Source of the DNA: Gari tellinella
Taxonomy: Eukaryota; Mollusca; Bivalvia; Cardiida; Psammobiidae
Length of the DNA stretch: 64,000 bases
NCBI GenBank assembly: GCA_922989275.2
Contig: OV277870.1
Span: forward strand, 32,422,356-32,486,355
Direction of reading: 5' to 3'
Part shown: one piece after another, positions 11,084-23,251 of the stretch
How the letters are laid out: each line of letters begins with the position of its first letter
How positions within the stretch are numbered: the first letter of the stretch is position 1
Notes under the pieces: model-generated
What the model saw: the letters and a program-made list of their open reading frames with translations, nothing else
Told to the model about the DNA's origin: nothing
Database searches by the model: none
Made by a program: the position numbers and the translations under genes

Positions 11084-12697
11084 ATGGCAGTGGCTAGACG
11101 TCCGGAACCGGACGGCTAGCCCACCCTCACAGTGTAGGCTAGTCGTCCGGTTCCGGACGTCTAGCCTACACTGTGAGGGTGGGCTAGACGTCCGGAATAG
11201 ATTTTCTTCAGAGAATATACTGCTTTATACGTGGGTTACTGCCTGGATATATACGGGAAACAACTATAAATCCATTTAACTATCAAAACCATCAATTAGA
11301 ACGAAAAAAAAATCAAATTTGAAGGAATTAATGTCCCTTTTAATAAGTAGCTGAAGAGCGACGTTCGCGACCGCCATTTTAATTGATGGTTGACTTAGGT
11401 ATCTGTGTACAGGTCTGTACGCTCCGCTACGCTGACACTTTCGCACCTTGTCGCTATCATAACTGACTTGGTTTATCACACTTTCATCTTATATTTAAGG
11501 GAGATCTGGATCTAAACCATATGTATTGTAGTTTATATTACATGTAGGCAAATGTAAATCAAATATTCTGTCGAAGTAACGATGCTTAAATACGCAAAGT
11601 GCGGGTAGCGAAATATCTGCATTTATGTAAATAGAACCGTTGATATACCCCTTTAGAACTTATGCCGATGCTTAATAATGGGTTTTGTTTGCATGGATGC
11701 TTGCTTAGTTACTTCCGAGGGGTTAACAGTTTGCTGCCTGTGACGAAACACGGAGATACCGGCCGTGACAATTAATAAGTTAATATCTGTACTAAAAATA
11801 CTTTCGGCAACATGATTAGCCTAATCATCATTATGACTTACAATTGAAATTTTAACCCCTTATTTTAGTATATTCAATTAATCTCTTCTTCATGCATTAA
11901 TTACAAACAAAGCAACAGAACACAAAGAAATACGAGCGTACATGTGATAATGTGTCGATCTATTTCGTGTACAAGCACCTGTATCATATCTCGTTACATT
12001 CAATAAAAAATCCGTCCTAACATCTCATTTATTTGGTCTATATAGGTATTTATGCCTGTCTTAAGTGGCCACTAAATGATAAGGTATGGCTAGCTCCAAA
12101 GAAAGTTATATAAATGGTGTATGGGTTGATATATCTTGGATATCACGGGTCGTACATATATGCAGATGTTTCGCTACCCGCACTTTGCGTAATTAAGCAT
12201 CATTACTTCGACAGAATATTTGATTTACATTTGCCTACATGTAATATAAACTACAATACATATGGTTTAGATCCAGATCTCTCTTACATATAAGATGAAA
12301 GTGTGATAAACCAAGTCAGTTATGATAGCGACAAGGTGCGAAAGTGTCAGCGTAGCGGAGCGTACAGACCTGTACATAGATACCTAAGTCAACCATCAAT
12401 TAAAATGGCGGTCGCGAACGTCGCTCTTCAGCTACTTATAAAAGGGACATTAATTCCTTCAAATTTGATTTTTTTTTCGTTCTAATTGATGGTTTTGATA
12501 GTTAAATGGATTTATAGTTGTTTCCCGTATATATCCAGGCATTAACCCACGTATAAAGCAGTATATTCTCTGAAGAAAATCTATTCCGGACGTCTAGCCC
12601 ACCCTCACAGTGTAGGCTAGACGTCCGGAACCGGACGACTAGCCTACACTGTGAGGGTGGGCTAGACGTCCGGTTCCGGACGTCTAGCCACTGCCAT
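11084..12697. mobile_element. Foldback element with ~538 bp inverted arms
   Basis: The left arm 11084-11621 and right arm 12161-12697 are near-identical reverse complements, starting atggcagtggctagacgtcc and ending tatctgca/tgcagat. The outer ~110 bp of each arm is itself a set of inverted and direct ggctagacgtccgg / ccggacgtctagcc / ccaccctcacagtgtaggct blocks, arranged in different orders in the two arms. The spacer (11622-12160) has no open reading frame of note. No target duplication longer than 2 bp is clear. FoldBack-like by structure; no transposase is seen. Confidence 0.8.
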
Positions 12698-13383
12698 TAT
12701 ATATACAGACCGGTGGAAGCTTAATGCAGATAAGAATTAATGCAGATAGCTCTGAATGACCTTCGATTTGCAATTAGCTGCCATCTGTCTGCAAAATGTT
12801 CCGCATGACTATTGCTCGGCATTAAGTTGTCACCAATTTGCATAACGGGTAACTTAATGCAGATGACAAAAAATGTAGAAAGCCTGGTGACAGCAAAATC
12901 AGTCGTTTTCCAACAATTCTAATTGTTTAAGACACGGAGCCATTGAGCTGTAACATCTTGTTGATTGAAGGCGGCGCTTTTATTTTTGATTGTCGGGTTT
13001 TGTTATCTAACCCCCTGCGCTGGAACGCCAGGATCATCGTTTCCGGTGTAGAACACCCAAAGCGTTGTTTTAATGTTTGACACTTTACTTTTGGCCCTCA
13101 TTATGCTGAATTATCACCCGCTTCTAAAATGTTTGTGAAATAACTGAAATAAGATTCGTTGATTAATTTCGCTGAAGAAAAACAGAAAATGAGAGTTAGT
13201 CAGGTTTAACCCTTACTAGGAGTTACGGTCTTCTGTAGGATCCGAACTGTTCTAATATTAAAGACGCTACACTCAGCAGGCTAAGGGATTTAGATGCTAT
13301 AAGAAGGTTGTGCGGCCGCCCAAAGCCATGTGATCCTTGCAGCTCCAGTCACCATCGGCTCCTTTTTGTGAAGACATACATTG
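12698..13383. other. Intron between the two inverted-repeat elements
   Basis: Carries a short hairpin repeat near 12718-12845 (aatgcagata...tctgaatgac / tctgcaaaatg...cattaagttgtcacc and a further taatgcagatga). The remainder is unique. Confidence 0.45.
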
Positions 13384-15243
13384 TACAGTGGAGAATGTAT
13401 TATTATTTCCCAATAAACGCATTTACGCTAAAACGTTTATTTCAATTGCAAACAGTTTGGAGTCAGATCAGAGGCTGGGTTACCCAGCGTCTGATCAGGC
13501 TCCAAACTGTTTGCCACTCAGATAAAAAGGAATTGTTAGAACTATGTAGAACTGGACATTTTCTACGTTTTAGTGCCTTGCGATTGCGTTTCGTTTGCGT
13601 TTAAACGGGGAAAAATAACGTATTTTCCACTGTCTGCAGCGAATGTTAAATTTACCTGCATTTATTAGGCTTTATGAATATGCTACTAAAACAGTTATTT
13701 CTTTCTCTCTTCCCTTTCCTCCCCCCCCTTAAAACTGTGTTAATTATTAGGTGTTTAGGACAGGTTACTGCTTACATAAAGGTGAAAGTAAGGCAGGAAG
13801 CTCCTTCAGTTTCCCATGTGTGTAACCGGCAACCGGCGAAATCAATTTTCCGTCCGAAATATATTTATTCTATTTGCTTACAAAGGATACAATAACAGGC
13901 TTAAATAGTCATTAAGGCAGGTGGTTGATCGCAACAGTACAACAGAGCTTGCTAAATTACTGCTCATCTGCAATTAGCTGCTACCTGTCTTAAAGCCATC
14001 CTGCATTTAGTTGCCACATTTTTAAAACGCCATTCAATAAAAACTGTTTAAAATGTTGTTTTTAAACCCCACCACCAATAAACTGCTTAAGAATCTCTCT
14101 AGTCCGGGTTTTTGTATGGTAACAGGATTCGATGTTCCGAGTTTTTAGTAAGTTTGTAAACGACCAAAATCTGTTACATTTACAATGGAGAAAACGTTTA
14201 TCACACTGTATAGACGTAACGGGGATGCTGCCGTCATTACGTTGAAGCTCGAGTCAAGTCAACGTTGATGCTGGTAAACAAAGATGGCGCCGCCCAAGCA
14301 TTTGGACGAGGTGAGCATATAAATTGATAGTGTTTCTTTGAAATATCAAAAAAGGAATAGTGTCACGGAATGACCCGGTTCTATCTCCATGTTCCGCTGT
14401 TGTTGTCTTGTGGGATAAACGCTTGTTTACGAAGTTTAGCCAGAAAAAGTTTTGACAGATACGGGAAATCTTGAAACATTTGGTGTCTAGACCTCTAACA
14501 AACATGTCGTTTTCTCATTCTGAAATGGTTATGCATCCCAAAAGATCCCCTAACGGTCTGTTTTGATAATTTGACACTAAAAGGCCTGCTGTAGTGCGTA
14601 GTAAACATATTTGGTCAAATTCAATAGGGAACGCACTCCGCTGCCGATTACGAGGCAACGTTGATACTGCTGGATGAAAAAATGGCAATCTAATTTAAGT
14701 CGTTTTTGTCTGTTTAAAGACCATTTTTAATGTTGTGCACCTATTTATATTTTTAAGAGTATAGTTCACCAAAAAACGTGTAATAATTCGTGTGTAACAT
14801 TGTTCGGACTTAACCCTTATGCATTCTAAGATCGAAATTAAGATGTACAGAGAGAGGATGGCGAAATAAAGCGCATTCACTCGCCCTAGCCCCACGCTCA
14901 ATTGATGAATTATATATCATTCAATAGTTAAAATTAGCAACACTTATGTCCTTAGGTTGGCCTTAAATGACTCATTTCCATTACATGTATATTGTTCTAG
15001 AAAATATCAGACACGAATAATTACCCCCGCTTGGTACCGCAAAACTAATTTCTGATTGTTGAGGATCTACAACTCCATATCGTTTATTTTCTGAAGTTTA
15101 CTTTCCAACAGACTTCGGTCCCGACATGAAACAAAGAAATTTGCCGTGAAAAAGTCGATATCCGGCACGCAAAAACCGCTTGTTTCTTCAAAGTACCACA
15201 TTGACTGGGTGGTCAAAGAATTATACCATCGTACAGTTTCTAG

Positions 15244-15622
15244 CTACAGTAGAAGCGCGATGTTTTTCAGAGGGTACCTATTTTCTTTAACTAAAGTAAG
15301 GAACTGAATCAAGTATATCAGTAATCCCGCGCTCGACAAGTTTTTAAGCACTTCGAAGTCACCTGCTAATTCAATGAATTCTTTTGCGCCATATGAAATG
15401 TCTTCATCACTAAGTGTGTGCGCTTCAGGCACAACATCATTTTCAACTTCGTCGAACTCTAGATTAAGTTTTTTTCTGCTTTTATGTCTTGACTGTGGTG
15501 AAAGAGTGTGCTTCGTTGTCTTTCTTGATGGGCTTGATTTAACGGTTCCATGTGGTTTGAATGGACTTGCCCAATATTTGATAGTGCTTGGAGTTCTTGT
15601 GCGACTAGCACAAATGTTTTTT
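15244..15622 (-). pseudogene. Unrecognised open segment in the spacer of the inverted-repeat element
   Basis: On the minus strand a frame is open for ~126 codons and contains TIKYWASPFKPHG, a basic Ser/Arg/Lys stretch (SRKTTKHTLSPQSRHKSRKK) and then an acidic segment EFDEVEND, followed by SYGAKEFIELAGDFEVL. Upstream in the same frame, across a stop at about 15625, the reading continues with KWKVNLWLNRPKKREV. The amino-acid bias looks coding (charged, no low complexity), but there is no ATG and no family I recognise. It could be a relic of the protein encoded by the full-length parent of this element, or a captured exon. Confidence 0.3.
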
Positions 15623-15837
15623 CAAGGTGTCGTGAATGTTACTTCACGTTTCTTTGGCCTGTTCAGCCAAAGGTTTACTTTCCATTTACGCTCCCCCTTC
15701 TGCGTTGTATTAATTTACCTGAAAATTGAAAAAAATATATCTAATAAAATATCTTTAACATATTCAACCCTAGCGATGAGTATACTCGTCATTTACAAAC
15801 AGTGTACCCATGAGGACTACACATATCCAATGCAAAC

Positions 15838-15900
15838 GGGGTAGTCCCTGATCAGAGGGCTTCTTAATGAGCCTTCTGATCAGGGTCTACACTGTTTGTC
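15838..15900. repeat. gatcag hairpin repeat
   Basis: gtagtccctgatcagagggc pairs with ccttctgatcagggtctac, followed by actgtttg. Other members: 13455-13513, 20578-20641, 20722-20802, 32645-32715, 34998-35060 and 47980-48045. All are 60-80 bp palindromes containing (t/g)gatcag and cagtttg or its complement. Confidence 0.7.
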
Positions 15901-17063
15901 ATTTTGAAATAGATTGCTACATTGAACCCTTAATAGTCAAAATAGACTAGAATTATATTCAAATTGGAATTGTTCATTAAAAGTTTCAGGGGTGAATGAG
16001 TCAATAGCGACAACAAATTCATTTTGCTACAGCGATATGTTTAAAGTTCGATTCAAAGACATATGGTTTAGAAGATGCTTGTATTCATAAATTGACAAGA
16101 GTGAGTTGAGACAAATGATAACCAATTATTGAAAGAAAAAAACACTCTTTAGTTTACATTACACAAAAGTGACTTACAGGAACAGATAAGTCTTGATTAT
16201 TTATGGTATCTCCTATATGACAGCGCCAGTTTAAAAGATATAAGGCGCATATGTGCGTCGTAGTTCAAACTGACAAATATAAGTCTTATACATGTCTCAA
16301 ACAGACACAAACACTTAAACTAGATTGCCATTTTTTCATCCAGCAGTATCAACGTTGCCTCGTATTCGGCAGCGGAGTGCGTTCCCTATTAAAAGTGATC
16401 AAATAGGTTTTATTATGCACTACAGCAGGCCTTTTAGTGTCGAATTATCAAAACAGTCCGTTAGGGGATCTTTTGGCATGCATAGCAATTCAGAAATTAG
16501 ACAACAACATGTTTGTTAGAGGTCTAGACACCAAATGTTTCAAGATTTCCCGTATCTGTCAAAACGTTTTCTGGCTAAACTTCGAAAACAAACGTTTATC
16601 CCATAAGACGACAACACCTGAGCATGGAAATAGAACCGGGTCATTCCGTGACATTATTCCTTTTTTGATATTTCAAAGAAACACTCTCTAAAATAACCAA
16701 TGTATGTGCTTACCTCGTCCAAATGCATGGGCGGCGCCATCTTTGTTTACCAGCATCAACGTTGACTTGACTTGAGCTTCAACGTAATGACGGCAGCATC
16801 CCCGTTACGTCTATACAGTGTGTTTATACTTTCCCGTTTAAACGCAAACGAAACGCGAACGCAAAACACTTGAATGCATATACATGTAATGACAACTTTG
16901 TTATAAATATGTCTACATATTTTTATCTGAGTGACAAACAGTTTGGAGCCTAATCAGACACCAGGTAACCCGGCGTCTAATCTTGCTCCAATTTGTTTGC
17001 AATTGAAATACTTGTTTTAGCGTAAACGCGTTTATTGGGAAAGAATAACATTTCTCCACAGTA

Positions 17064-18054
17064 TAATTCGATTGCATGCAGTGTTTAAAAAAGACATTTT
17101 AAGATTCAGTATTGTCTTGATATTGCTTTTATTTGAAGCGTCTGGTATTTAAGACTAGTGGGCATTTAAATTAAGAAATATCCGTTTAAAAAGAAAGAAT
17201 GTTTGCGTTAGAGTGACGTATTTTGAGTTTAGAATAATTAATAATTATTCTTTAATCCTTTCACTTCCATTATAAATGATTCCCACTATGACATAATACA
17301 CCCTCAAAGTTATTTCGTCTGCCAGTCTGATAATTATGTAGGCTAATCTACACAGGAATCATAGAAGACTAATGCGGACTCATAGATTTTGGGAATAGTT
17401 TTCAGGAGATTTATGATAATAGTATTTAGACTGATGTGAAATTGAAACCGTAAAATCGATTTACTTATAACCCTTTCACTCTCAATGACGCTTTAAAGTG
17501 CGTTTGTAACTAGTTGGGGCCTGATCAGACGCAATTAGGACCCACACAGTTTGACTGTCGTATCGACATTTATAAGGTCATACAACATTAAATATATCTT
17601 TGAAATGTGTATTGCAGAATAAACAACATTGAAGCAGACGACAATAAAGCGATGAAGGGGTAAAATTCTCCCGAATAATTTGATCATGAAAGGGTTAAAA
17701 GTGGAACTTTACTATATATAGAGCCAAAATGGCATACGCGTGTATGCAAAGTTGAAACATCATAAAGGCTGTTTTTGCTGTTGGATAATCGGTTGTACCG
17801 TGTTTCTTTATCAGAAATAAATTTTTGGCAACACTTTAGTAGAAAATAGACTCGAATATTGTACATCGTATTTTTCCGAACAGAACCAGATAATTCACAA
17901 TCAGGTTCTGTAAACATAAATCAAACACGCCAAACAAATAGATGCTTGTCGAATATGGTTTCGGTTGGAAATAAGCCACAATGAACTTTTTTCGAATGAT
18001 TTATTTCATATATTGAACACCTTTTATTGTGCGCAATATAGGAGCAAATAGGCT
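17064..18054. other. Intronic sequence with one gatcag half-hairpin
   Basis: Mostly unique AT-rich sequence. A weak member of the gatcag family lies near 17505-17555 (ttggggcctgatcagacg / aggacccacacagtttg). No coding signal. Confidence 0.4.
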
Positions 18055-18099
18055 GTGGAAATTAACCAAGGAAACAAAATATCAATCCAGGTAAGGACC

Positions 18100-18345
18100 A
18101 GCGCGATCCACAGTGGTGCACCGCGGTCCGTGACGATATCACCACGATCCGCGGTGATAACGATCACGTCCGGCGGCGAGAACCCCGGTGAGACACCATC
18201 ACGGACCCATCACGGACCCATCACTATCCGCGATGGACTGCGGATTACCTCAAATATCATGACGGACAAATACGCCCGTCCGCGGTCGCTGAAATTGCGA
18301 CGGACCGCGGATTCTTTAAACATTGCGAGACTTGTACTGTAGGTG
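18100..18345. other. GC-rich island with repeated ccgcggt / cacggaccc motifs
   Basis: In an AT-rich region this ~245 bp block is clearly GC-rich and contains many CpG. It has ccgcggtccgtgacg, atccgcggtga, cgtccgcggtcg and gcgacggaccgcgg, giving several overlapping inverted pairs, and a direct repeat tcacggacccatcacggaccc at 18200-18220. A + frame stays open through it (95 codons), but the protein has no recognisable motif and I do not call it coding. Confidence 0.5.
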
Positions 18346-18377
18346 ACACACGTGTTCCAAGGAACCCATCTATTTTT

Positions 18378-19517
18378 TAGCTCACCTGGCACAAAGTGCA
18401 AAAGGTGAGCTAATGTGATCGCCCTGTGTCCGTCGTCAACATTTTCTTTAAAGATCTTCTTGGAAACTACTGGGTCAATTTCATTAAAACTTCATAGGAT
18501 TGTTCCTTGTAGGGTACTCTCTCAGATTTCTTGAAATATTATGAGGTCATCCCATTGAAATTGTGGTTGCCATGGCAACCAATTGAAAAAACTTTAAAAA
18601 TCTTCTTGTCAAAAACTACTGGTCAGAATTGTAAATAATTTTATTAAAATGTGCCATTGGTGACCCTCTATAAGATTTCTAAAAATAATGTTCCTATCTC
18701 AAAAAAACATGGCCGCTAGTGGATGGAGCAGATTTTCCTTATATGGCTATATAGTGAAAACTTTAAAAATCTTCTTGTCTGAAACTGCTGATCCAATTTG
18801 AAAATAATTTCACACAAATGATCCATGGGTGACCCTCTACCAGATTTCTTAAAATATTTTTGTAATTTAAAAAAAAACATGGCCGCCAGTGGGTGGGGCA
18901 CGTTTTCCTTATATGATACTGTATAGTATAAACTTTAAAAATCATCTTCTGTGAAACTGTTGGTCCAAATTGAAAATAATTTTGCACAAATGATCCATTG
19001 GTGACTTTCTACCAGATTTCTTAAAATAATTTTGATATCATAAAAAACAAGGCTGCCAGTGGGTGGGGCACTTTTTCTTTATGATACTGTATAGTAAAAA
19101 CTTTAAAAAATCTTCTTCTGGGAAACTACTGGTCCAAACTACTGGTCCAAATTGAAAATAATTTCACACAAATGATCCATTGGTGACTCTCTACTAGATT
19201 TCTTAAAATTATTTTGATATCATAAAAATCATGGCACCCAGTGGGTGGGGCAAGTTTTCCTTATATTTCTGTATAGAAATTTTTCAAAAAATACTTTTCT
19301 CTGAAACTATTGGTCTTGTTTAAGAATATTTTAAAAAAAAGTAATGATGCCAGTTTTCTTCAAAGAATCTTCCTAATTCAAACAACATGGCTGCCTGTGG
19401 GTGGGGATTAATTTACCGGTGATGGCTTATAGTGGAATTTTATCATTACTTGTCCATTACCATGACCGTAAACATGGGTACCAGGTGAGCGATTTAGGGC
19501 CGCATGCGACTCTTGTT
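18378..19517. mobile_element. Hairpin-ended element, 'catggccgccagtgggtgggg' core
   Basis: The left end tagctcacctggcacaaagt...gtgagct is a degraded hairpin, followed by gatcgccctgtgtccgtcg. Core units of ~150-165 bp carry aaaatcttcttctctgaaac, ttgaaaataattt.acacaaatg, gtgaccctctaccagatttc and catggccgccagtgggtgg. The right end ccaggtgagcgatttagggc then cgcatgcgactcttgtt. There is no ORF. Copies of this core are at 21171, 25230, 32758, 33985 and 49738. Confidence 0.75.
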
Positions 19518-19762
19518 TACATTAATTATTTGCATCAATCGTTAACATTAAAAATGTTCATCAACCTTGAGCATTCGCTATTTACATCAACCAACTTTGC
19601 ATCATTCAAAAAATATTTTCAACGTACATCAACCATTTATACCAACTATTTACATTAGCCATTTACATCTATTAATTACATAAACCATTTGTATCAACTG
19701 TTAACATTGGCCACTTACATCAACCATTTACATTAGCCATTTGCATCAACCAATTATATTGT
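19518..19762. repeat. Degenerate ~24 bp minisatellite (second part)
   Basis: Variants of ccatttacatcaaccatttacattag repeat about ten times with loss of register. The same unit is seen at 3160-3262. Confidence 0.6.
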
Positions 19763-20577
19763 CACTTAGTAACATTCTAGTGTATTTTACTATGCAAATG
19801 ATTGAGGTATATTGCGATGTGTATTTACAAGTTACATGAAATTATTTACAATTTGTTGAATTTCCTACATCATCATTCCTTCATGTATGATTTATAAATA
19901 TTTGTTTAAATTGATATATATTATATTTGCTTGAAAACTTTAAATTTATCATACTAAATGAATGGAGTAAATTCTAAAGCAGATGTTTTTGATGGTCTAT
20001 TTTGTGTTTCATATCCGTAGTACATTAATTATGTGAGTCATTCATTTGACTGACAAGATTATAAGCCACAAATAATTGACAAAAACTACATGCAAAACAA
20101 ATCCTTTAGTTTATGTTATTTATAGAACATAACATTTTATGATTTATGTTTTAAACCTATTGAATTTATCAAACACTGCAAGTAAAGAGTTTTTTTTTTC
20201 TAAAATAGTTCTTTAACAAATTCATCCAATAAAGTATGAACATTAATTTGATATTTGTCTGGTAAATATATTCTTATCATCATATGAATCATACACATCA
20301 ACCATTTACATAAGTACATCATTTACAACATCATTGACACCCAAATTCTAATGATTGTGAGTGCAATTATTGCAGTTGAAAACTTTTACTCACCTATGGC
20401 TGTTTACATTTATGATGCTGACAATTTCACATGCAGTATACAACTTTAGAATATCACCTGCATACTGTAAAAATCATAAAAATTGGTCCCCTGTGTAACT
20501 GCTGTAGTTATTGTAGATTACATAGTGCTTTTATCACACAGTAATTTGTCCAAGAGGTGCAAACTTAAAGGAAAACA
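19763..20577. other. Intronic sequence, nothing recognised
   Basis: AT-rich unique sequence with stray copies of the catcaaccatttacat unit near 20297-20335. Confidence 0.4.
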
Positions 20578-20802
20578 GTGTTAAGACCCTGATCAGACTA
20601 TTCCCTTAGGAGTAGTCTGATCAGGGTCTACACTGTTTGCTCAGACCTGTCTTTCCCAATACTTAGGATCATTATGGTATGTTGATTTTAGGTGTTTTAC
20701 AATTTATTTAAGACAAATGAAAGATAAATGTTAACAGTACAGACTCTTATCAGACTGGATTCCTTTAAGGGCCCAGATCACTGGGTCCAGACTGTTTGCA
20801 AA
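20578..20802. repeat. Two gatcag hairpin repeats in tandem
   Basis: First: gttaagaccctgatcagact / agtctgatcagggtctac (20578-20641). Second: acagactcttatcagactgg / gggcccagatcactgggtcc (20722-20802), more diverged. They lie ~100 bp before the exon at 20901. Confidence 0.65.
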
Positions 20803-20900
20803 GTAAACACACTGGTATAATGGTTTCCAGCAAAGAATGGGTTACGTTAACAACGCAAATTACTACAACAAATACGAGAAGATTGCACTTTCTATTGCAG

Positions 20901-21004
20901 TTAAAGTTTGATCCAGATCAATACTTTGAAAACATTCTCAATGTGAAACGTTTTGAAGCCAACAAGACTATGGCCATGTTCAGAAAGCCTGTGAACAAGG
21001 AAAT
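20901..21004 (+). CDS. M13 zinc metallopeptidase, internal exon 3 of 7 visible
   Basis: The acceptor is tctattgcag at 20891-20900 and the donor is GTAAGT at 21005. The exon is 104 bp, entering in phase 0 and leaving after two bases of an Ile codon. It encodes LKFDPDQYFENILNVKRFEA followed by NKTMAMFRKPVNKE. The D.YFEN.L motif aligns to the EDEYFENI segment of neprilysin. It joins the previous exon as ..KKLET|LKFD, keeping frame across a 17.7 kb intron. NKT is a possible N-glycosylation site, expected for an ectodomain. Confidence 0.9.
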
Positions 21005-21170
21005 GTAAGTCCCTGTACAGTGGGGAAGACAGTCTCTCTTTCCCAATTACGGTAACCTATTATCCCATAATACAGTCCAATTTACACCTACATGTAATTA
21101 TTTCTACACTCAGGAAAGTATTGCCCACCTAGGAACACCTGAACATAGAATACAGAGGGCATTGCCGTTT

Positions 21171-21755
21171 TAGCTCACCTGGCACGAAGTGCCAAGGTGA
21201 GCTATTGTGATCGCCCTGTGTCCGTTGTCCATCGTCGTCCGTCCGTCGTCAAACTTTTTCTTCATTTTTTTTCCTTGGAAACCACTGAGCCAATTTCATC
21301 AAAACTTCATAGGATTGTTCCTTGTAGAGTACTCTCTCATATTTTTTCAAATATAGGTCATCCAATTGAAATTGTGGTTGCCATGGCAACCAATAGAAAA
21401 AAACTTTAAAAATCTTCTTATCAAAAACTACACGTCCGAATTGAAAATTGAAAATAATTTTACCCAAATGTGCCATTGGTGACCATCCATAAAATTTAAA
21501 AAAATAATTTTCCTATCTTAAAAAACATGGCCGCTAGTGGTGGGGCAGATTTTCCTGATTTAAGAATGATTTTACATTAATAATGATTCATGGGTGACCC
21601 TTTGCCAGTTTACTTCAAATAATCTTCCTAGCTCAAACAACATGGCCACCAGTGGGTGGGGTGAATATTTGAAAACTTAATCATTACTGGTCCATTTACA
21701 TGACCGTAATCATGGGTACCAGGTGAGCGATTTAGGGCCGCATGTTGCTCTTGTT
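21171..21755. mobile_element. Short complete hairpin-ended element, 'catggccgc' core
   Basis: The left hairpin tagctcacctggcacgaagt...gtgagct is intact. Only about two and a half core units remain. The right end ccaggtgagcgatttagggc then ccgcatgttgctcttgtt. At 585 bp it is the shortest complete member and probably lost units by recombination between them. It lies between exons 3 and 4 of the peptidase. Confidence 0.75.
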
Positions 21756-22172
21756 CTTTTCACTGAGTTACTGGACATCTAATCAGACCCCAAACAGATT
21801 TCAATTCAGACATCAATTCTATGAAATGTGTGTGATTGGAAAAAAATGAAATATTCCTTTGGGTTCAAACACAAGGGATGTATAGTTGCTCAATATTGAT
21901 CTTTTATTAATGCATTCATCGCTTCAAATGGACAATTCCAGATTCCAGCTAAAGCCCATTTTCAACTAGCTAGGTTTGTTTTAACTCGTTCAGCCCTGAG
22001 ATTTCAAATAGACATAATGTAGAATCTATCATGAGTCGATCTTTGAGACAAGCTGATCTCAACGTTATCTAGAACTGAAATATTATTAAGCAAACCAGGG
22101 AATTGGAAGTTTCCATTTTAAGTTTCAGGGATGAATGAGTTTTACTGTATGATAATAATTTCTAATTTTCAG

Positions 22173-22231
22173 CTGGGAGACTGATGCAGCAGTGGTCAAT
22201 GCATTTTACAACCCAAATACAAACGACATAG
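22173..22231 (+). CDS. M13 zinc metallopeptidase, internal exon 4 of 7 visible (NAF motif)
   Basis: The acceptor is ttttcag at 22166-22172 and the donor is GTATAC at 22232. It is 59 bp. With the two bases left from exon 3 it reads IWETDAAVVNAFYNPNTNDI and then one base of the next Val codon. V-N-A-F/Y is the substrate-binding N-A-Y/F motif of M13 enzymes, whose Asn and Ala contact the peptide backbone in neprilysin. The donor GTATAC is weaker than the others in this gene. Phase continuity with exons 3 and 5 supports it strongly. Confidence 0.9.
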
Positions 22232-23251
22232 GTATACAATACTGCTTCTTCATGCTTCAACATGCTTCAAACATATCTACATAAGTATAGGATTACAGTG
22301 CTCAAGATAAGGGGAGTATTTCGAAAACTAACAATTTTATTTGTGCATTAAACTCTCTTCGAGAAGTTTCTTAGAATGAGTAGTAAAATCATAGGATATG
22401 GTGCTGACATTATGTGAGAAAATGTTGGCTTTGCTCAGTTTACTCCCTCTTATTTGGAGCCCTTTGATTATAGAAAATATCTAACCCATTAACCCTTGCC
22501 ATGTTGCTTGTTTTGAAGACAGGTGACCACTTATAGCAGCTTAAGGTAAAGCTTTCAGCCTGCTTTAAGCTACCAGCTGCTATATGACTATAAAAAATAT
22601 TTCTTACCCTGCAGATTCATGAATTTATTTTTCTTGAACATTTTGACAATTTTATTAAAATCCAAGCAGCAATCATTTTGATTAGATGTTGGGTTACACA
22701 GTGTCTTTGGATCAGTTGCAAACTGTAAATAATTGGACATTATTGTTTAAGAACAAAATAATTTTTCAGAATATCATCTTCTCCACTGTATGCTTTCAAC
22801 CTTCTTAAATGATGCAATCAAACGTGTGTTAGTGGTCACCTTTTGAAAAGGCACAGGCCTATTTGAATACAGATGATGGCTTATATAATGTGTGGCATAT
22901 TTAAAGCAAAAAAGCTCTTAAAAGAGTCCCAACATTCAAGCTAGGTGAGAATTGGTCAAGTCCACATACAAGTGATGCTTTGTGCCTGGATATTCCAATA
23001 AATGTGCTTGCTTGAAGTTTTTATGCACCTGCCATGTAATGGCCAGGGCATCTAGTGTTACCCTTTCCATCATTCTGTCCTTCCGTCATCATTTAGTTTC
23101 CGTTTGATATCTTCGTCATAGATGCACAGAAATCAAATTTGGTATATATACTCAGCCAAAAATGACAGTACAGTCAAACCTGCCTTAGTAACTGTTTGTT
23201 TCAAGAGACTACCTGTCATATGTGACCTTACTTGAGACCCCCAACATTTTT
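22232..23251. other. Intron 4 unique part
   Basis: Contains a short hairpin-family remnant near 22520-22580 (gacaggtgaccacttatagc...agcctgctttaagctaccag). No coding signal. Confidence 0.45.

Larger units (their letters stand above)
13384..17063. mobile_element. Large inverted-repeat element (~3.7 kb), arms interrupted
   Basis: Arms: 13384-13612 pairs with 16826-17063, and 14194-14694 pairs with 16326-16822. In the right arm these two blocks are contiguous. In the left arm they are separated by ~580 bp (13613-14193), so something was inserted there, including short hairpin repeats at 13750-14000. Shared blocks include tttcccaataaacgc, gtttaaacg, agatggcgccgccca and gcatttggacgaggt. By eye the arms differ by about a tenth. 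The spacer 14695-16325 contains the minus-strand open segment described separately. The transposon class is unknown. Confidence 0.75.

Noticed and set aside
15374..15844. 156 codon plus-strand frame with hydrophobic stretches
   Set aside because: It is largely antisense to the more coding-like minus frame, its composition is typical of an antisense shadow, and it runs past the region into unrelated repeat sequence.
20796..21008. Extending exon 3 upstream to an ATG at 20820
   Set aside because: The upstream residues have no similarity to M13 enzymes, while the acceptor at 20900 gives exact phase agreement with exon 2.
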